Below, in pieces: positions 46,630 to 58,946 of a stretch of 64,000 nt of DNA; positions within the stretch are counted from its first letter, which is position 1; the number at the start of each line of letters is the position of its first letter. The position numbers were made by a program, and so were the translations under genes. The DNA lies in NCBI GenBank assembly GCA_018806985.1, contig JADANN010000369.1:186001-250000 (forward strand), read 5' to 3'. The notes beneath the pieces were generated by a model, which worked only from the letters and a program-made list of their open reading frames with translations, was not told the origin of the DNA and ran no database searches. The stretch is from Angiostrongylus vasorum. Taxonomy: Eukaryota; Nematoda; Chromadorea; Rhabditida; Metastrongylidae.

Positions 46630-46925
46630 AAATAAAGCATAAATCGGTTGTCCTTGATCCATAGTTGAAAGATGTGCCATACATTCGATCCCACCAAGTA
46701 TCGCTAAAGATGGCCGGCTGAATGGATACTTGCTCTATACAGCAACTTGTGGGAGCCTACCGATGTACTAATTTAGTACTTCTTTCCTCCCAGACAAATC
46801 TGATTTCAATCTGCCGAAGCCGGAGCGATAGAAGGCTCAACTAGCCCGCAGCGCAAGACCAAACCAAAAACCGCGTGTATTGTGGTGCACTTCTAAACAC
46901 TACGCTACACATGCTGTTTGGTGAA
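46630..46925 (-). mobile_element. SINE-A copy
   Basis: Shares the CCATACATTCGA, CCTCCCAGACAAATCTG and GTGTATTGTGGTGCACT blocks with the copy 600 nt to the left, in the same orientation. Confidence 0.66.
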
Positions 46926-47231
46926 GAGATAAAAGGAATATCATTACTGCTTTCGTAACTCATAAAACGACCTTCTTCACCATCTCACCGTAATCGTAGT
47001 TGATTTAAACCTACAATCAGGTGTAGATGTTCACGAACACAAGAGACCAGATAGTCGCTTCACGTAGTTCTTTCCTTCCACTTGCTTGCTCAGATGTGTC
47101 TGGCAAACATATCGAAGACAAATGATATGGACTTGCCGAACATCCAACTTAATAACTTCACAGTGAAAGTCATCATGCACTACAATGAAGCGGGAGTGTA
47201 TTAAGGTCGCTCACTCCTCATTTTGTTTTAG

Positions 47232-47406
47232 AAGGTGGCACCAGTGTTTCGAGAACACGGAAACGACGTAATGGGTGTCACGAGACAATTGGAAATACGC
47301 TGCAAAGCATGTGGAGCAGGTTAGAACTAGATGCAGCCACTGTGGGATGGATTATTGTTTAGAATGTAGCAATACTGGTTGTACAAAGTGTGCATCTTTG
47401 CTATGA
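47232..47406 (+). CDS. Cys-rich zinc-binding-like exon with an apparent single-base frameshift
   Basis: After a TTTTGTTTTAG acceptor the frame reads KVAPVFREHGNDVMGVTRQL and then EIRCKACGA. Skipping one G at 47319-47320 continues into RTRCSHCGMDYCLECSNTGC and TKCASLL before TGA. Joined, this gives four CxxC pairs plus one single Cys, a treble-clef or ribbon-like zinc site. Cys-rich ends like this occur at the C-terminus of some DNA transposases (piggyBac type) and in host zinc proteins; I cannot decide which. As it stands the reading frame is broken. Confidence 0.4.
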
Positions 47407-49479
47407 GGTTCTCTACGAAGGTTGTTGAATCTGGATAACAACTGACAGTTCTACTTGAGTGTTGCTGATTTGGGTAGTCTTTTCAAGAGATGCAAACTGT
47501 TTCGAAAGAAAAACTGTGTTGAATCCGAATGATAAATATCAAAAACCTATCATTTCATAATATTTAATATTGTCCAGGTGTCGTATTCCAGTCACTAATT
47601 AAAGGCATTTCTGCACCTCTTCACTGGCTTCCACACTCTCTTCAGCAGTAACAGTCTCGCGCCGCAAAATGGACACGTCCGAAAATGGATTTCTGATAAA
47701 TTATCAAGTGAACAGAATAGCCTTCCATGGGCTACGCTTCATATAAAGTGTATGTGGGACCATTTGTCGACTGAGTACAGAGAGTGCGGTAAAAAAGTTC
47801 GGACTAAAAGGTAAACCGTTAAGTAGGAACTGCCTAGTATGCAATATAAGTCGTCCACCTTGCTCCTTCCTTAAACATGCATAGCATTCAATGCAGCTCG
47901 GGCGTTGCGTGTTAAAAAAGAAGGGAATCCCACACTGTTTTAGGAATAATACGATTTTAAAAATAGAAAAATATCCTTGTAAATCCTTTTTTTTCCACAC
48001 CAACTCGTAAAAAAACTAACCCGAACTCTTCGCCTTGAAGTTTGAACCACGATCAAGAGAATGAAAGGAAACACCACCATGATCGGCTTCCTTCTAAGTG
48101 GCTGTCACAATCTAAACGATATTCTTCCAGACTTCAAGATATAAATCTTCCAAAGGAATAGAAACAGATACCAGTAGAGGACGCTCATGATCATTCTTCC
48201 AGGGGTGATCTAAAGAACCTGCTGTACTAGAAAGGCATTCTTACAATACGCATTTTATTTTTTCATATTTTGTTATCATTTTTTGGCATTAATGTCAGGA
48301 TATTGCCCAAGAGAAATCAAGACAAATTGAGAACATATTAAGACCCTTAGATCGGGAGCAGCGGGTTGGAATGAATTGAAGACGACTGTGTTCATTACGA
48401 TCGTCAACAGCACCCATGAGAACTCAGAGTTCAGTAGGTTGGAGTCGACGCTGACTCTAGAAGTATTTTATTGGAAACACTGTATAAAAACTCAAAGTTC
48501 TATAGAGGTTCTCCCCATGACGCAGCACATTTCGCGAAAGATTCTCACACAATGGCAAGGAAGGAACAAGATTGAGAAATTAAGCGTAGAAAGACAATCA
48601 GTCAGATCTTCCTTATTCTTTGGTGTTTCTTATACTGATATCATTTTTGAGGACTTAACAGCTTCATGATATAGAAAATATAAGAACTTCACCAAAAATC
48701 ATTAAGGGACGTAGGTCCCAAGAAATTTTGCAATTGACTTGTCAGCGTGAAGTCACCAGCTTATCCTCAAGAATGCAAGGCTTTGCAGAGACAAGGTCGA
48801 TAAAAGGCCTTAAAGAAGCAAGAGGCAGAAATGATGGCTGGGGCTGTAACAGTTTGAAGAAGAAACCGCAACAGTCACCGTTTTCTGATCATTTACAGGA
48901 CAAAAATCACAACATACAAGATCTCCTGATTGTTGTGTCTAGTTGCATTCACACGATCTCAGAGAGGAAGAATTTTTTCGACTAAGAGGTCATTGAATTG
49001 CCTCCGAAATCCCATGTGCTCACTCGTCAAAATCGTGCTCTTTATCGTACAACGTTTCCTCTCGGTGAACACCAGAACCAAGAGAACTTCCCACCGATTC
49101 AGAATCAAATATTGGCCGCAATCCTTGTAAATTATCCATAAGAAGTGAAACTACGCAGACAATTGTTGCACAAGAAGAGAACCGCTGCGACAGGTAATTG
49201 TCAGCCTGATGTCGTTTACAGTTTAGGGAAATATTGAATAAAGAACAGCAATACGAATAAGAACGTTTTTCAAAAAAGCTTAGTGCAGTGAATCACATCG
49301 ACAAGGTTGTGAAATCTGCCAATGCATCATCAGAGTGCAAGATGCAGTTAGGTCTCATTTTCATCGATCTCAAGACTCCTAAATTTTGTTAGGGAGAAAG
49401 GAGACAGAGTGTATTTTCACGCACACATCTCAGTTCATTCCAAAACGCCACTGTCACTGACATAGGTCTAACGAAAACG
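47407..49479. other. No supported gene
   Basis: The frames at 48376-48669 and 48728-48985 are open but unrecognised. They could be eroded upstream parts of the Penelope-like copy at 49.5 kb. Confidence 0.3.
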
Positions 49480-50400
49480 AGGTCCCGTTTAACCTTCCCT
49501 TTATCTCCAACGAAGTAAGCGTAGTTGTAAAGGGATGCTTAAAAATGGCCATAGCCAGTTTAGAGAATTCCGTAGCAGTGACTGAAACACTAGCGAACAC
49601 TCCAAAAGATCAGCTAGTTCGTGACCGCTTGTGTGACCGTCTACACAAAACGCACAATACCATAATTTGTCTCATCGGTAAACACGGTGGCTTCATGAGT
49701 TTGGATAAGGGGTACCTGATTTCTTGCAAAATGTTTGGAGATGAATACGTTGGCGAAACAGCTAGACGACTTTGTATCCGTACAAAAGAGCACCTCTTTG
49801 TGGAACATAGGATAAAACGCTTCCCAACGGTTTACCGCCTCATCGTGGCTGGGAGGTGTTCCTGGTGGTTGGACTGCGATGTACAGCAGGGGGATTCGTC
49901 CTCACGGCAGGGTCTCCCAAACTGAGAAGGAGTCCGGCGTTTCCATCAGGAAGCCTAGCTAAGAGTAAACCAATACCAGGATCTACCACCGTCTTGGTAT
50001 CAAAGTCGCATGGTGGTAAATCTCCCTCTGATCCACAAGGGTTGCTACTGCCCTGTCGTGGTGACGACCTGGGGCAGACTTTGGCCACGCTGTCCTCGGG
50101 ATTCCAGAGAACCACAATGGCTTAGCCAGCAAATCTCTGGAAGATGGTGATTATGCTGGGGCCCGCACAACTACTGAGGACGGGCCGTTCAAGTGTCAAG
50201 TATCAAGTAAGATCAAACGAAGCATTCCACTAGGCGCCTAGAGCAAAAGAACATAACGAATAGGATTTTGAAGTAAAGCTAACATCCTGGCACAAGACTT
50301 TAAAACACCTCCTTTTGAAGCATTTTGGATGTAATCCAAAAATCCAAAAATGAACTGCAGAAATGAAGAAAGGAGTACCTATACATCACGCTTGACCTCG
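49480..50400 (+). pseudogene. Penelope-like element copy 2, split by a SINE-C insertion
   Basis: The left part (about 49,510-49,810) parallels copy 1: NEVSVVVKGCLK, LVRDRLCDRL, then YLISCKMFGDEYVGETARRL and IRTKEHL. The linker cysteines are partly lost (ICLIGKHGG). The right part resumes at about 50,211 with AAACGAAGCATTCC and a frameshifted relic of the FEVKVNILAQ segment, ending near 50,400. The element is dead: it lacks the reverse transcriptase, is frameshifted and is interrupted. Confidence 0.75.
49811..50219 (+). mobile_element. SINE-C inserted in a Penelope-like element
   Basis: Family start CCCAACGGTTTACCGCCTCA, family end GGGCCGTTCAAGTGTCAAGT. GATAAAACG (49811-49819) and GATCAAACG (50211-50219) flank it, a likely target duplication with one mismatch. 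Confidence 0.8.
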
Positions 50401-51029
50401 CGTCATACCTCAGGCTGAATTTTTGACTTAGGCCGAGCACATTCCGCATCCATGTGCGGTAGATCGCCAGCAATAACTAGAAGACTTGGAAGGAGCGAAA
50501 TGGTGAGTGTTAGAAGAAGCTGTTTACTACACGTGGAATATTTCTGCCTAGGTTATGAAAGTGCTGGGCTGAGTAGATTGCGTGTCAATTCGATCTCTCC
50601 ATTCTTTGAAGAAAGCGAAATCGCCGAAGCCGAATTGTTATTGAAAACCACGTGTCTGCTCAAGAACACTGCTCACCAACGTGTAACTAGGTTGTGGAAA
50701 GGACATTTTGGAAAACGTAGTTCAAGATCTCTGCAGCTATTTCCTTGAAGAGCGCGCCAGAGCATGGAGGATATAATGAAGATGAAAAAAAACCACTCAT
50801 GTGCACACCTATGTACTACACTTCTCTATATCTGTTCTTTTCTATTCGCTATATCTCAAGCTGTCTCTGCAATAGTATTCACCTCATAAGCTTTTTATTT
50901 CAGATGCTAGGAGTGTTAAATTTTACGGAACAGTTCCCTCGTAGTTTATAGGAAACAAACTTAATAATCTTAACCTTCTCTATTCACTGCCTATTCTTTT
51001 TAATGGCAGGGTATGTTGCGAAATATAGC
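50401..51029. other. Penelope-like tail remnant and unassigned sequence
   Basis: GAAAGCGAAATCGCCGAAGC at about 50,610-50,630 resembles a degraded Penelope tail hairpin. No gene is supported. Confidence 0.35.
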
Positions 51030-51150
51030 TTCTATAATGCTGAGATATTTGCAAAACTCCGGACCGCAGGTGTCTGCGGTGGGGAACGAACGCGTTATCA
51101 CCCTTTCCGGGGGTTTACGCGTTCACCACCACACCATGCGGGTCATTTGC
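51030..51150. mobile_element. Foldback-D arm (solo)
   Basis: TGCTGAGATATTTGCAAAAC, then CAGGTGTCTGCGGTGGGG and CACCACCACACCATGCGGG. The second arm is absent. Confidence 0.7.
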
Positions 51151-51654
51151 TTCAGCTTGTCTTTCAGGCTCACCCATGAAAAAAAATAATGGGCACTAAA
51201 TACCAAAGGAATACCAAGGGACATTCCGCTTCCGATCTGAAGTTGCGCAGGCTGCAAGAATCTCTTGTAGATCACCTATACCATCTCATTTCTTCCGTAT
51301 TGTTGTAAAACGCATAAGACTCCTTATAAGGGAGAGGAAACGGAAATTCGACTTTTTTTGACAAACTCCTTGTACAGTGTATCTTCCATACTGTCTTCTT
51401 AAAGAATCACTCTGAGAATGGAAATTTCCTAATTTTCGTGGCCACACACAATTACAGCCTACTCACTGACTAGTTTGAAATCGCAGATTAAATTGCACGA
51501 AGACCCTTGCACTCATCTTCTAGTTATAAGCAACGAGAGTTACCGCAGAGCGTGTCAATAAAAAAGCATCCTATTTGACAAAAATCCAAAAGCCTCGCAA
51601 TGTAAAACCTTATAGAACGGATTGTATTCATTAAAAACAAACTATCATCGGTGG

Positions 51655-52030
51655 ATAATCAGTGACCGACGGCCCTGTATAAAAAGCCACTCCCAAGCGA
51701 GGTTACTCCATTAGAGCGGTGGACTTCGCTCGATTCGGGTACGAAGATCTACTCCGTAAGAATAAACAGCCATAGGCAACAGACTCGATCATTCCTGCTC
51801 AAAAGAAGACGAAGGCGCAGAAACGTCAACATAGTAAAGTTCGTGTCAACCTTGTGTTAGGTTATCAGTGAAAACTGACCGATTATCATCTTAAAGACCA
51901 ACTTTCATTAAGCTTCGGTAACAAAAAAACAGTAGTTTCCTACATGAAGGCGAAGGAGCCCAAACGTTAGCCCGATAAAAGTTTCTATACCAGCCTCGTG
52001 TTGGCTCAATCATATAGAAAATGACTGATT
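51655..52030 (+). repeat. Two tandem Penelope-tail-like repeats
   Basis: The first (51,655-51,895) matches the 29.9-kb repeat and contains a TATA-like GTATAAAAAG and CAGAAACGTC. The second (about 51,940-52,030) has GAAGGCGAAGGAGCCCAAAC and AGCCTCGTGTTGGCTCA. Confidence 0.55.
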
Positions 52031-53477
52031 ATTGCCTCACATCGGCAGTACTTGATGGGCAATGTCATTTTTCGACTGACCAAGCTCTAGGGTTGAAAAC
52101 CTGTAGCATTGGAAATATAAGGGCTATAAAAAATAAGCATTTTATCGTAGCATGGTAAGAATACTTGCACTTGTTTAGCTACGGAGAATACTTTTTGTCT
52201 TTTAGAGAATGCTCTGTTTTTAAGCCTCAGGCTCCCTTGTGAAGCACGCACTTCTTTGATAACTATTTACTCCTTCCATGCAATCTACTATATTTAAAAT
52301 TACTTCATACTAGACTCAAGGACTTGCCTTGCATCCATATCCATCCATAATTCTCGGGCAAGATGGCGGCATCTAAGAGCGCGACATTACGACCTTCTTC
52401 ACCCCATTCAAGCATAAGTAGGGCTATTCCCTCGCATATTAATCGCGCTGTCTACATCGTCTTACTTCTTTATCTCGTGAAGTAGACTTTAATTATTCGG
52501 ATGCCTACAGACTTTAATTGTTGCACTATCTATTCGCGTAGCCTTATTCGTTTTTATACTTCAAATATCATAAATCTAGTTCACAAACCACTACATTATT
52601 ATGAGTGTATCTCCTTACTCTGTTCTCACAATGTGTTCGTTGACCAGCATGTTGCTCCTTCATCTCATAGAAGATTAATTGTGGAGCTTCATCTATATAT
52701 GCAGTGATTTGAAGGCAAAAAGTAAGGGAATTTTTATGATGGCTTGCCATGCTCTCACAATACACCATAACTTTGTTGTACCACGCTCTATGTTATTACA
52801 AGTGCACCTTCTTACCTATGCTGCACTTGCCTGTTGACTACGCTATTTTTGTTGTTGCTGGCTTTGTTGCGTTAATATTATCTGTATAAACGGCCTAATT
52901 ACCCAAGTTTGAGATTATGACCTGCCGCGCCCACAAAAAAGTTCCGCGTGAGGCGCCGAAAGAGGAGAAGCAACTATCACATTGACTAACCAACAAAGGT
53001 CAATCATGAATTTTGTTCACATTTGGAAGAGTAGCCTATCTTCGAAACGTCCAACCATGGAAATTCTAGGATTCTACGGAGAATCGACTGGACTAGCAAT
53101 CAACTACATTCATTAAGAAGACCAGAAATCCTCAAAACACAACACCCGTAAGGTTCTCAGCGCCTCGAAGCAGAGGACGCCTAATTTCCAACTGTTTTGC
53201 AAATTTTATGAAAATTGAAAATTTCGTGATAACTAGAAAACTCAAGGGATTGTGTACATGACAGGATCATAGAAGACTTTGTTTCACTCCTATATGCGCA
53301 CAAACACTAGCATTTACTACGTGTTGCGACGATCCGGATAAGGTCTCCAATCATCACTGAGCGGTCGGTGATCTTTCTTCCTTACCTTCATTTCTGCTCT
53401 CGGTTTTAATATCGTATCTGAATAAACAAGAAGACCGAACGAAAGAATCGTTGCGGAAAAGATACCTTTCCTGGATC
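52031..53477. other. No supported gene
   Basis: Sequence upstream of the RTE relic with no recognisable ORF; short frames at 52501-52707 only. Confidence 0.4.
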
Positions 53478-56400
53478 CATGTCGTAGTGAAGATATGAAG
53501 ACGCACTTACGATGTTAACTCAGGACTCCAAAGAAGATCAAAGTGCCAAGCCAGCAATAGGCCACACTGCCGCGCTCCCGTCTATGACCTCAGGTAGTGA
53601 GGAGATCGATGATGGGCCACAAAATCTCGGGTTGCGCAAGACGTTACTGGAACCGGATCTGACGAACACACGCATGAGACGCCATGGAGATTGTTTCTTA
53701 TTCTGCACGTATAATACCAGAATTCTCTCCACAGACATCGATCTTCACGGCCTTCTTGAAGCTGCAAATCGCATAAAATTTCATGTGATCGCACTGCAAG
53801 GAACAAAAATCGGGAAGACCGTCATACGCCAACTAAACAACAGGTCCCTTGTGATCCGTGGAGAAAAGGTCCCGTCACGAAATGTCGGCGGCGTAGGCTT
53901 TGTCTTCCACCCGTCCACTGTACTTCTCGTCGACTCGCACGGGTCCCTTTTGTCTCGAATGGCCGTCTTCCATCTTCAATCAACACGTCACAAGAGTATC
54001 CTTATCATCAACTGCTGTTCGTCGACCGATGCATGATGATGACCACGAATCAGGTGTGCTCCACTACAAATTGGAGGAAATTATCCGCAGTGATAAAGCG
54101 TATCACAAATTTGTTGTCGGAGACATCAATGCCAAAATAGCAAAGGACAACGACAGCGAATACAGGATCGGAAAATTTGGATAAGGAGAAAGAAGTGTAA
54201 ATAGAAACCGTCATGCGCCACACCTCTTCAATGGAACCTCGTTTTTCTATAAGAAAAGCGCTGCTGGACGTGGAAATCTCCTAACGGCACGGTTCATGCG
54301 GAGGTCGACCATACTCTCACAAACCGAAGATGGTGCCTACTTGATAAATAGGTAGTCTTCTTTCCACCTTCTCAAATTTTCACCTTTCTATTCTGCATTT
54401 CCGATCATCGCCTTCTTCGCGCAAACATTCGATTCAGCCGTAAGCTGAAAATGAATTCATGTCATCGACCAAGAAGGAAAAGTTCAGCCGTATTTAACGA
54501 AAACATTCTGAACGAAATTTTATCAAAACGTGCTGGCAGACCCGACCGAAGGCTACGAGGTGTTTGTCAAAGGACTCAAAAAGTTCTGCAGAATTTGCCT
54601 CAGTTCCTCGAGCAAAAAGATCAAATCGCACCTATACTACCACAAAGCAGTTGCTCGAGAAGAGAAAGAAAGTGAAGCTTGATCCTAATGCATCACGCTT
54701 AAAATGGCTAGTAACAAATGGCAGTTGTGGAACAGCTTTGCAGAAAGATCTACATCGACACAGGAAGAAAAAACTGCTACAAGCAGCACGAAAGAATCTG
54801 AAAAAGTTTCGTCGGTACTTGTGTGAACATAATATTCCGCTATCAGACTTGATGTACGAAAATGGTATCATAAAATTGTCCACAATGGTAGGACTTTGGT
54901 AACGCAAACGTTCCACGCCAACCTTTTCCGCTCCACAACCCCGTCCCGGACCTTAAAAAATCCCCTCTGAAGAAAAAACCACCTGGAATTTGGAATTTTT
55001 CCGTCGAAAGTTCGAGTTGCGATTGAAAGTATGAAAAGACGCGCAGCTCCAGGACCCCGATAGTATCACGGCCGACTTCCTTAGAGCTGGAAACCACAAT
55101 ATGTACTCCTCGCAACCCATATCACAACCTACCTTCAAAACGGAGAGATCCCAGACCAGTGGAAGTCATCTTGCACGGTCATCCTAGGCAAGAAGCTGTC
55201 TCAAGAGATTTTCTTGACCACCATTCAATATGTTGAGTGTACTCTACGAGCGCTTCACGAAGATTATCACGCTGCGCAAACAAAGAGTATTAGATAAGGC
55301 ACAACCAGTTAAGCAAGCAGGACATGGACAAGGATTTTGCTGCATGGATCACACTAAAACCGTATCAAGGATAATAGAAGTCTGTTGGAAGTAACATCTG
55401 GCCCTTGCCCTAAACTTTGTCGACTGCGAGAAAGCGTTCTACAGCGTCGAAACGAACTCAATTCTATCACCTTTCGTCGATCATGGAATGGACTTATCCT
55501 GCATAAGAACTCTATCTGTTATCGGAACTACACCACAAAAAATACAGCTTTTCCATTGATCTCTAACAATACCCGTAGAAAAAAAGAACTTCAACAAGGC
55601 AAGGACACATCACCAAAGTTCTTTACTGCAACACTGCACAGGATAATGAATAACTCGATTGGGACAAGAAAGACATCCGTATAGATAGAAAAACATCTAC
55701 TAAATTTTTGTTTCGTCGACAACGTCGTCATCTCAAGAAGTACCAGCGAAGCAAAGACGATGATCGTGAGCTCAACGAAGAGTGAAAAAAGATCAGACTG
55801 TGCATAAATAAAGCAAAGTCCCAGTTCATGGAAATCCCATGGTGCGAAGGGGAACATATCAAATGGATGCTTCTCGGATAACAGAGACCACCTCATATGT
55901 GTACCTTCAGCGTTCAATGAACATGGAGAAGAACATGAAGGAGGAATTAGATAGAAGAAGGAGAGCAACTTGGTCGCATCCCAGTCCCGCAAAGAAGCTA
56001 CCGATCAGCTGAAAGACCCGAAAATTCGGGCACACCTTTTCGATTCAACGGCCTGCCAGCGCTCTGTTATACAGCCGAGATAAGTGCTGATACTCCAACC
56101 ACGTCAAGACTACTGTGCACTACTCATAAATAGCTTGAACGGTGTTTTCTGAAATATAACTGGCGCACTCATACTTAGCTGGAATGTGAGGCTCCTATCT
56201 TCGAAATCTATCTCATTTATGAGACCCATGAAAACACACATCGATAGCGAACCGTAGATGGGCTGGTCGTATAATAAGAACAACAAACGATAGATGGACG
56301 AAAAGAACAGTAGAGTTGACTCCAAGAGAATGCAAACGTCCTTAGGACGACCATCTACACGTTGGGCGGACGTGTCCACAACTAAAGTCAAATAGCTGTA

Positions 56401-56560
56401 CTTACAGCTGCGGTTCTTTATAGTTTACGGCCCAAGACTCACGCCGCCACCACGCACGAACCAAACCACCACCATGGGTGACGACTGTGATGTAAAAAAT
56501 GGATGGGAAATTTGGCCGGGTCCACACAACTCTTCAAGAAGTGCCACCCAAATATCCAAA
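53478..56560 (+). pseudogene. RTE-type non-LTR retrotransposon, decayed
   Basis: Order of parts: AP-type endonuclease (53,690-54,180), linker, reverse transcriptase (about 54,900-55,900), C-terminal region and 3' tail. The endonuclease reads FCTYNTRILSTDIDLHGLLE, then IKFHVIALQGTKIGK (the usual catalytic Glu of QETK is Gly), VIRGEKVPSRNVGGVGFVFH, and FVVGDINAK, which keeps the GDxNA Asp. In the reverse transcriptase, FVDCEKAFYSVETNSIL has lost the aspartate normally found in this FVDxxKAFDSV motif. Many stops and frameshifts occur (for example 54034 and 54182). The end carries ALLYSREIS and SLRPKTHAATTHEP-like remnants and an AATAAGTAAG tail near 56,555. It cannot be active; related intact copies probably move the SINEs here. 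Confidence 0.82.
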
Positions 56561-57781
56561 TAAGTAAGCACTAAGGTCCATCGTGCAAGTACACCGCTAA
56601 CAACATTTGGAAGCGTTCTGTACCTTATGTTGAGCCTATTTCGGAATTTTTATACCAGCACATTCCATAGAATAACTGTGACTCAACACAGCAATTCAAA
56701 TAGCACTCAGTTGCATGCCAAATTTCGCATAAATTCAATCGTTCAAAGATGTTTTTGTATATTTTCATATGCAAAGTGGAGATTTCCTTGGCCAACGCCC
56801 GCCATAATATGTCTTGCATCAGCAATAGACCGACTATGAAATTTCGGGAAAGAAGCTTTGTACGCCAAGACAGATCATCAGAAAAAAACTACCACTATAT
56901 AGCTCATAACGGCTATCCGAAGCGCCACGATGGTCGAGAATAGGTTACGTGTTAAGCAGAAGCCGAATTCACACGCACTCAAGACCTGCATGGGATGTGG
57001 ATGCGAGAAAACGAATTGAATGGAAGAGCTGCTGGGATTCGCATTACACGTAATGTCGGGTTGTGGTTAACAAAAATTGTCGATTTTTTTGGCAAATTCC
57101 TTCTGGCTCCAAATTAGAAGACAATTGTCGCAAGTCATAGTAAATGCTTAATAAGGAAATCAATCGATCTCCTTGTGTTTCATTTGGGAAGTGAAGTGGT
57201 GCTGAGCAAACAATGATTGCAATGATAGTTACGAATTTGTTAAAATGTTAGTATCTAGTTATCACATCGAAACCATTTCCTAGACATGCACCGCTCACAC
57301 AGCCATATATAAGTTTGGCTAACGAGCGTATAATGTCAGCTTACGAATTTCTGGGGTCATATTGCATGAAATAAGAACTATGCACGCCCTGCCAGAGGTG
57401 GGATTCCACGGCTAATTTTCATCGTTAGTCACAAAATACGGACGGCGCATTTTGGATACGAAAGCTACAGTAAAAGTTGGAATGGCAGCTAAAACACTGT
57501 ACCAAAATTTAACAGCTTCAATGTACTAAAATCCATGACATTATCTCTAAATTTGCACAAGGGTATCCCTTTTGACTCATCAAATCATCACTGTTATCAC
57601 AATTACCATGCCTGCCTTAAAACATCCTTTATCGTGTAGACCTTGGAATCCCTAAAGTTTTGATGTTCATTACCTATTTGGCTCACTGACGTATTTTTTC
57701 TATAACCCGTCATCACCTCTGCATTACTACTTCCATTTTGGCACCAGTACAAAATAAACACGAGAAAAGAAAGAACAGAAC
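56561..57781. other. Intergenic; SINE-B 3' fragment
   Basis: GAATTGAATGGAAGAGCTGC and GATTCGCATTACACGTAATG (about 56,985-57,065) mark a SINE-B end. No gene seen. Confidence 0.45.
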
Positions 57782-58397
57782 TTTAATAGAAGCGATAAAA
57801 ACAACTCTGAACACAAAAATTGGCTCACTAACATGTCATCTAATTAATGTTTCATCACTTTTCAAACACACTGACATGCTTTGATCCAAACCGGGAATAG
57901 ACACTGGTTCTTTCACAGGCTTTTAACTGAAACTTGGATAAAGAGATAAAACGACGCATGGCGTCACAGAGAATCTGCAATCACGGAAAAAATTCCGCGG
58001 TTAAAAAAACCGGACGGTCAAACTGACGCGATCATCTACCTCAGTAATCGAGCCATATAGCACAAACAAACACAGTTAAAGGCATTAGGGCCCTAATTAG
58101 AAGTTACATAAACAGGGGCGAGGCCTCACAATCTATTGTACAAAATGGAGTCGCAGAGCATGGATACGCTATAATAGTGACACGGCAGCAGACAAGAAAT
58201 ACAGATGCACTATCGTGCCCATCCATTCTGTAAAAAGTTGTTCCCGACAGAAAGGATACGTAAACTGAGTTGGTAATAATGAAGAGGCCCTTTTGCATGA
58301 CACTCGTACAGACAACGAACAGTAAATCATAGGCTCTGACGTCTTCACTGAAGAACTGAAATGAGGCTGCAAGAAATTAAGAGGTTTTTGCGCAGAA

Positions 58398-58417
58398 TGA
58401 GGTAAATATAGGTTGTT
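58398..58417 (-). promoter_or_regulatory. lin-41: let-7 complementary site 2
   Basis: The mRNA-sense strand reads AACAACCTATATTTACCTCA. TACCTCA pairs with let-7 positions 1-7 and ACAACCTA with positions 9-16. Four bases bulge opposite position 8. Confidence 0.82.
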
Positions 58418-58471
58418 CGAAGGTAGATCGCTGCAACAAGAAATAGCTACACAGCTCTAAAACGCAAGATG

Positions 58472-58492
58472 AGAGGTAGCAAGTTAATAGTT
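58472..58492 (-). promoter_or_regulatory. lin-41: let-7 complementary site 1
   Basis: The mRNA-sense strand reads AACTATTAACTTGCTACCTC (58492-58473). CTACCTC pairs with let-7 positions 2-8, and AACTAT pairs with the last six let-7 bases. The centre is looped by one base, with G:U pairs possible. Base 1 is not matched. Confidence 0.8.
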
Positions 58493-58946
58493 AAAACAAC
58501 ACAGAGTGCGAGAGGTGTCTTAAGTGGAAAACGTAGACATTGCCACGAATTACCCTATAGGAGGGAATCAAAAGATGAATCAAAAGCGCCAAGCACAGGC
58601 GAAATGAGCAATGGGGGCGCGGTGGGAAACATGGATATCTGCGAATATGAAGCTTGAAGATGAACAAATAAACTATCCAAAACTCAAAACAAACAAAACA
58701 ACAATAAACGAAGAAACGCGTGCGTCGACTGTGGAAACAATGGGAAATGGGAGGTCATATAACCCAAGATACGTGAAACTTGCAAAACGGACTCAAAGCA
58801 TGAATTCCACGCACGTTCACCTAGCGATACAACACAAAACAATGTTGTGGCTTAGAGCCGAAATCCATCTTAACATGAACGATGCGGTTACTGGTTACAC
58901 TTGTTGCGACGAAATAGCGAGCAAGCTTGGAATCATTCAACACCGT

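Larger units (their letters stand above)
57782..58946 (-). other. lin-41: lin-41 3' untranslated region (predicted)
   Basis: AT-rich non-coding sequence after the stop. No exon is seen. The end is placed at the ATTAAA variant signal (TTTAAT on the plus strand, 57782-57787), the first plausible polyadenylation signal I found, giving a UTR of about 1.16 kb. The exact end is uncertain. Confidence 0.5.

Noticed and set aside
58362..58390. Additional let-7 sites (GAGGCTG and GAGGTTT on the plus strand)
   Set aside because: They offer only a partial seed and no supporting 3' pairing; only the two sites listed are convincing.
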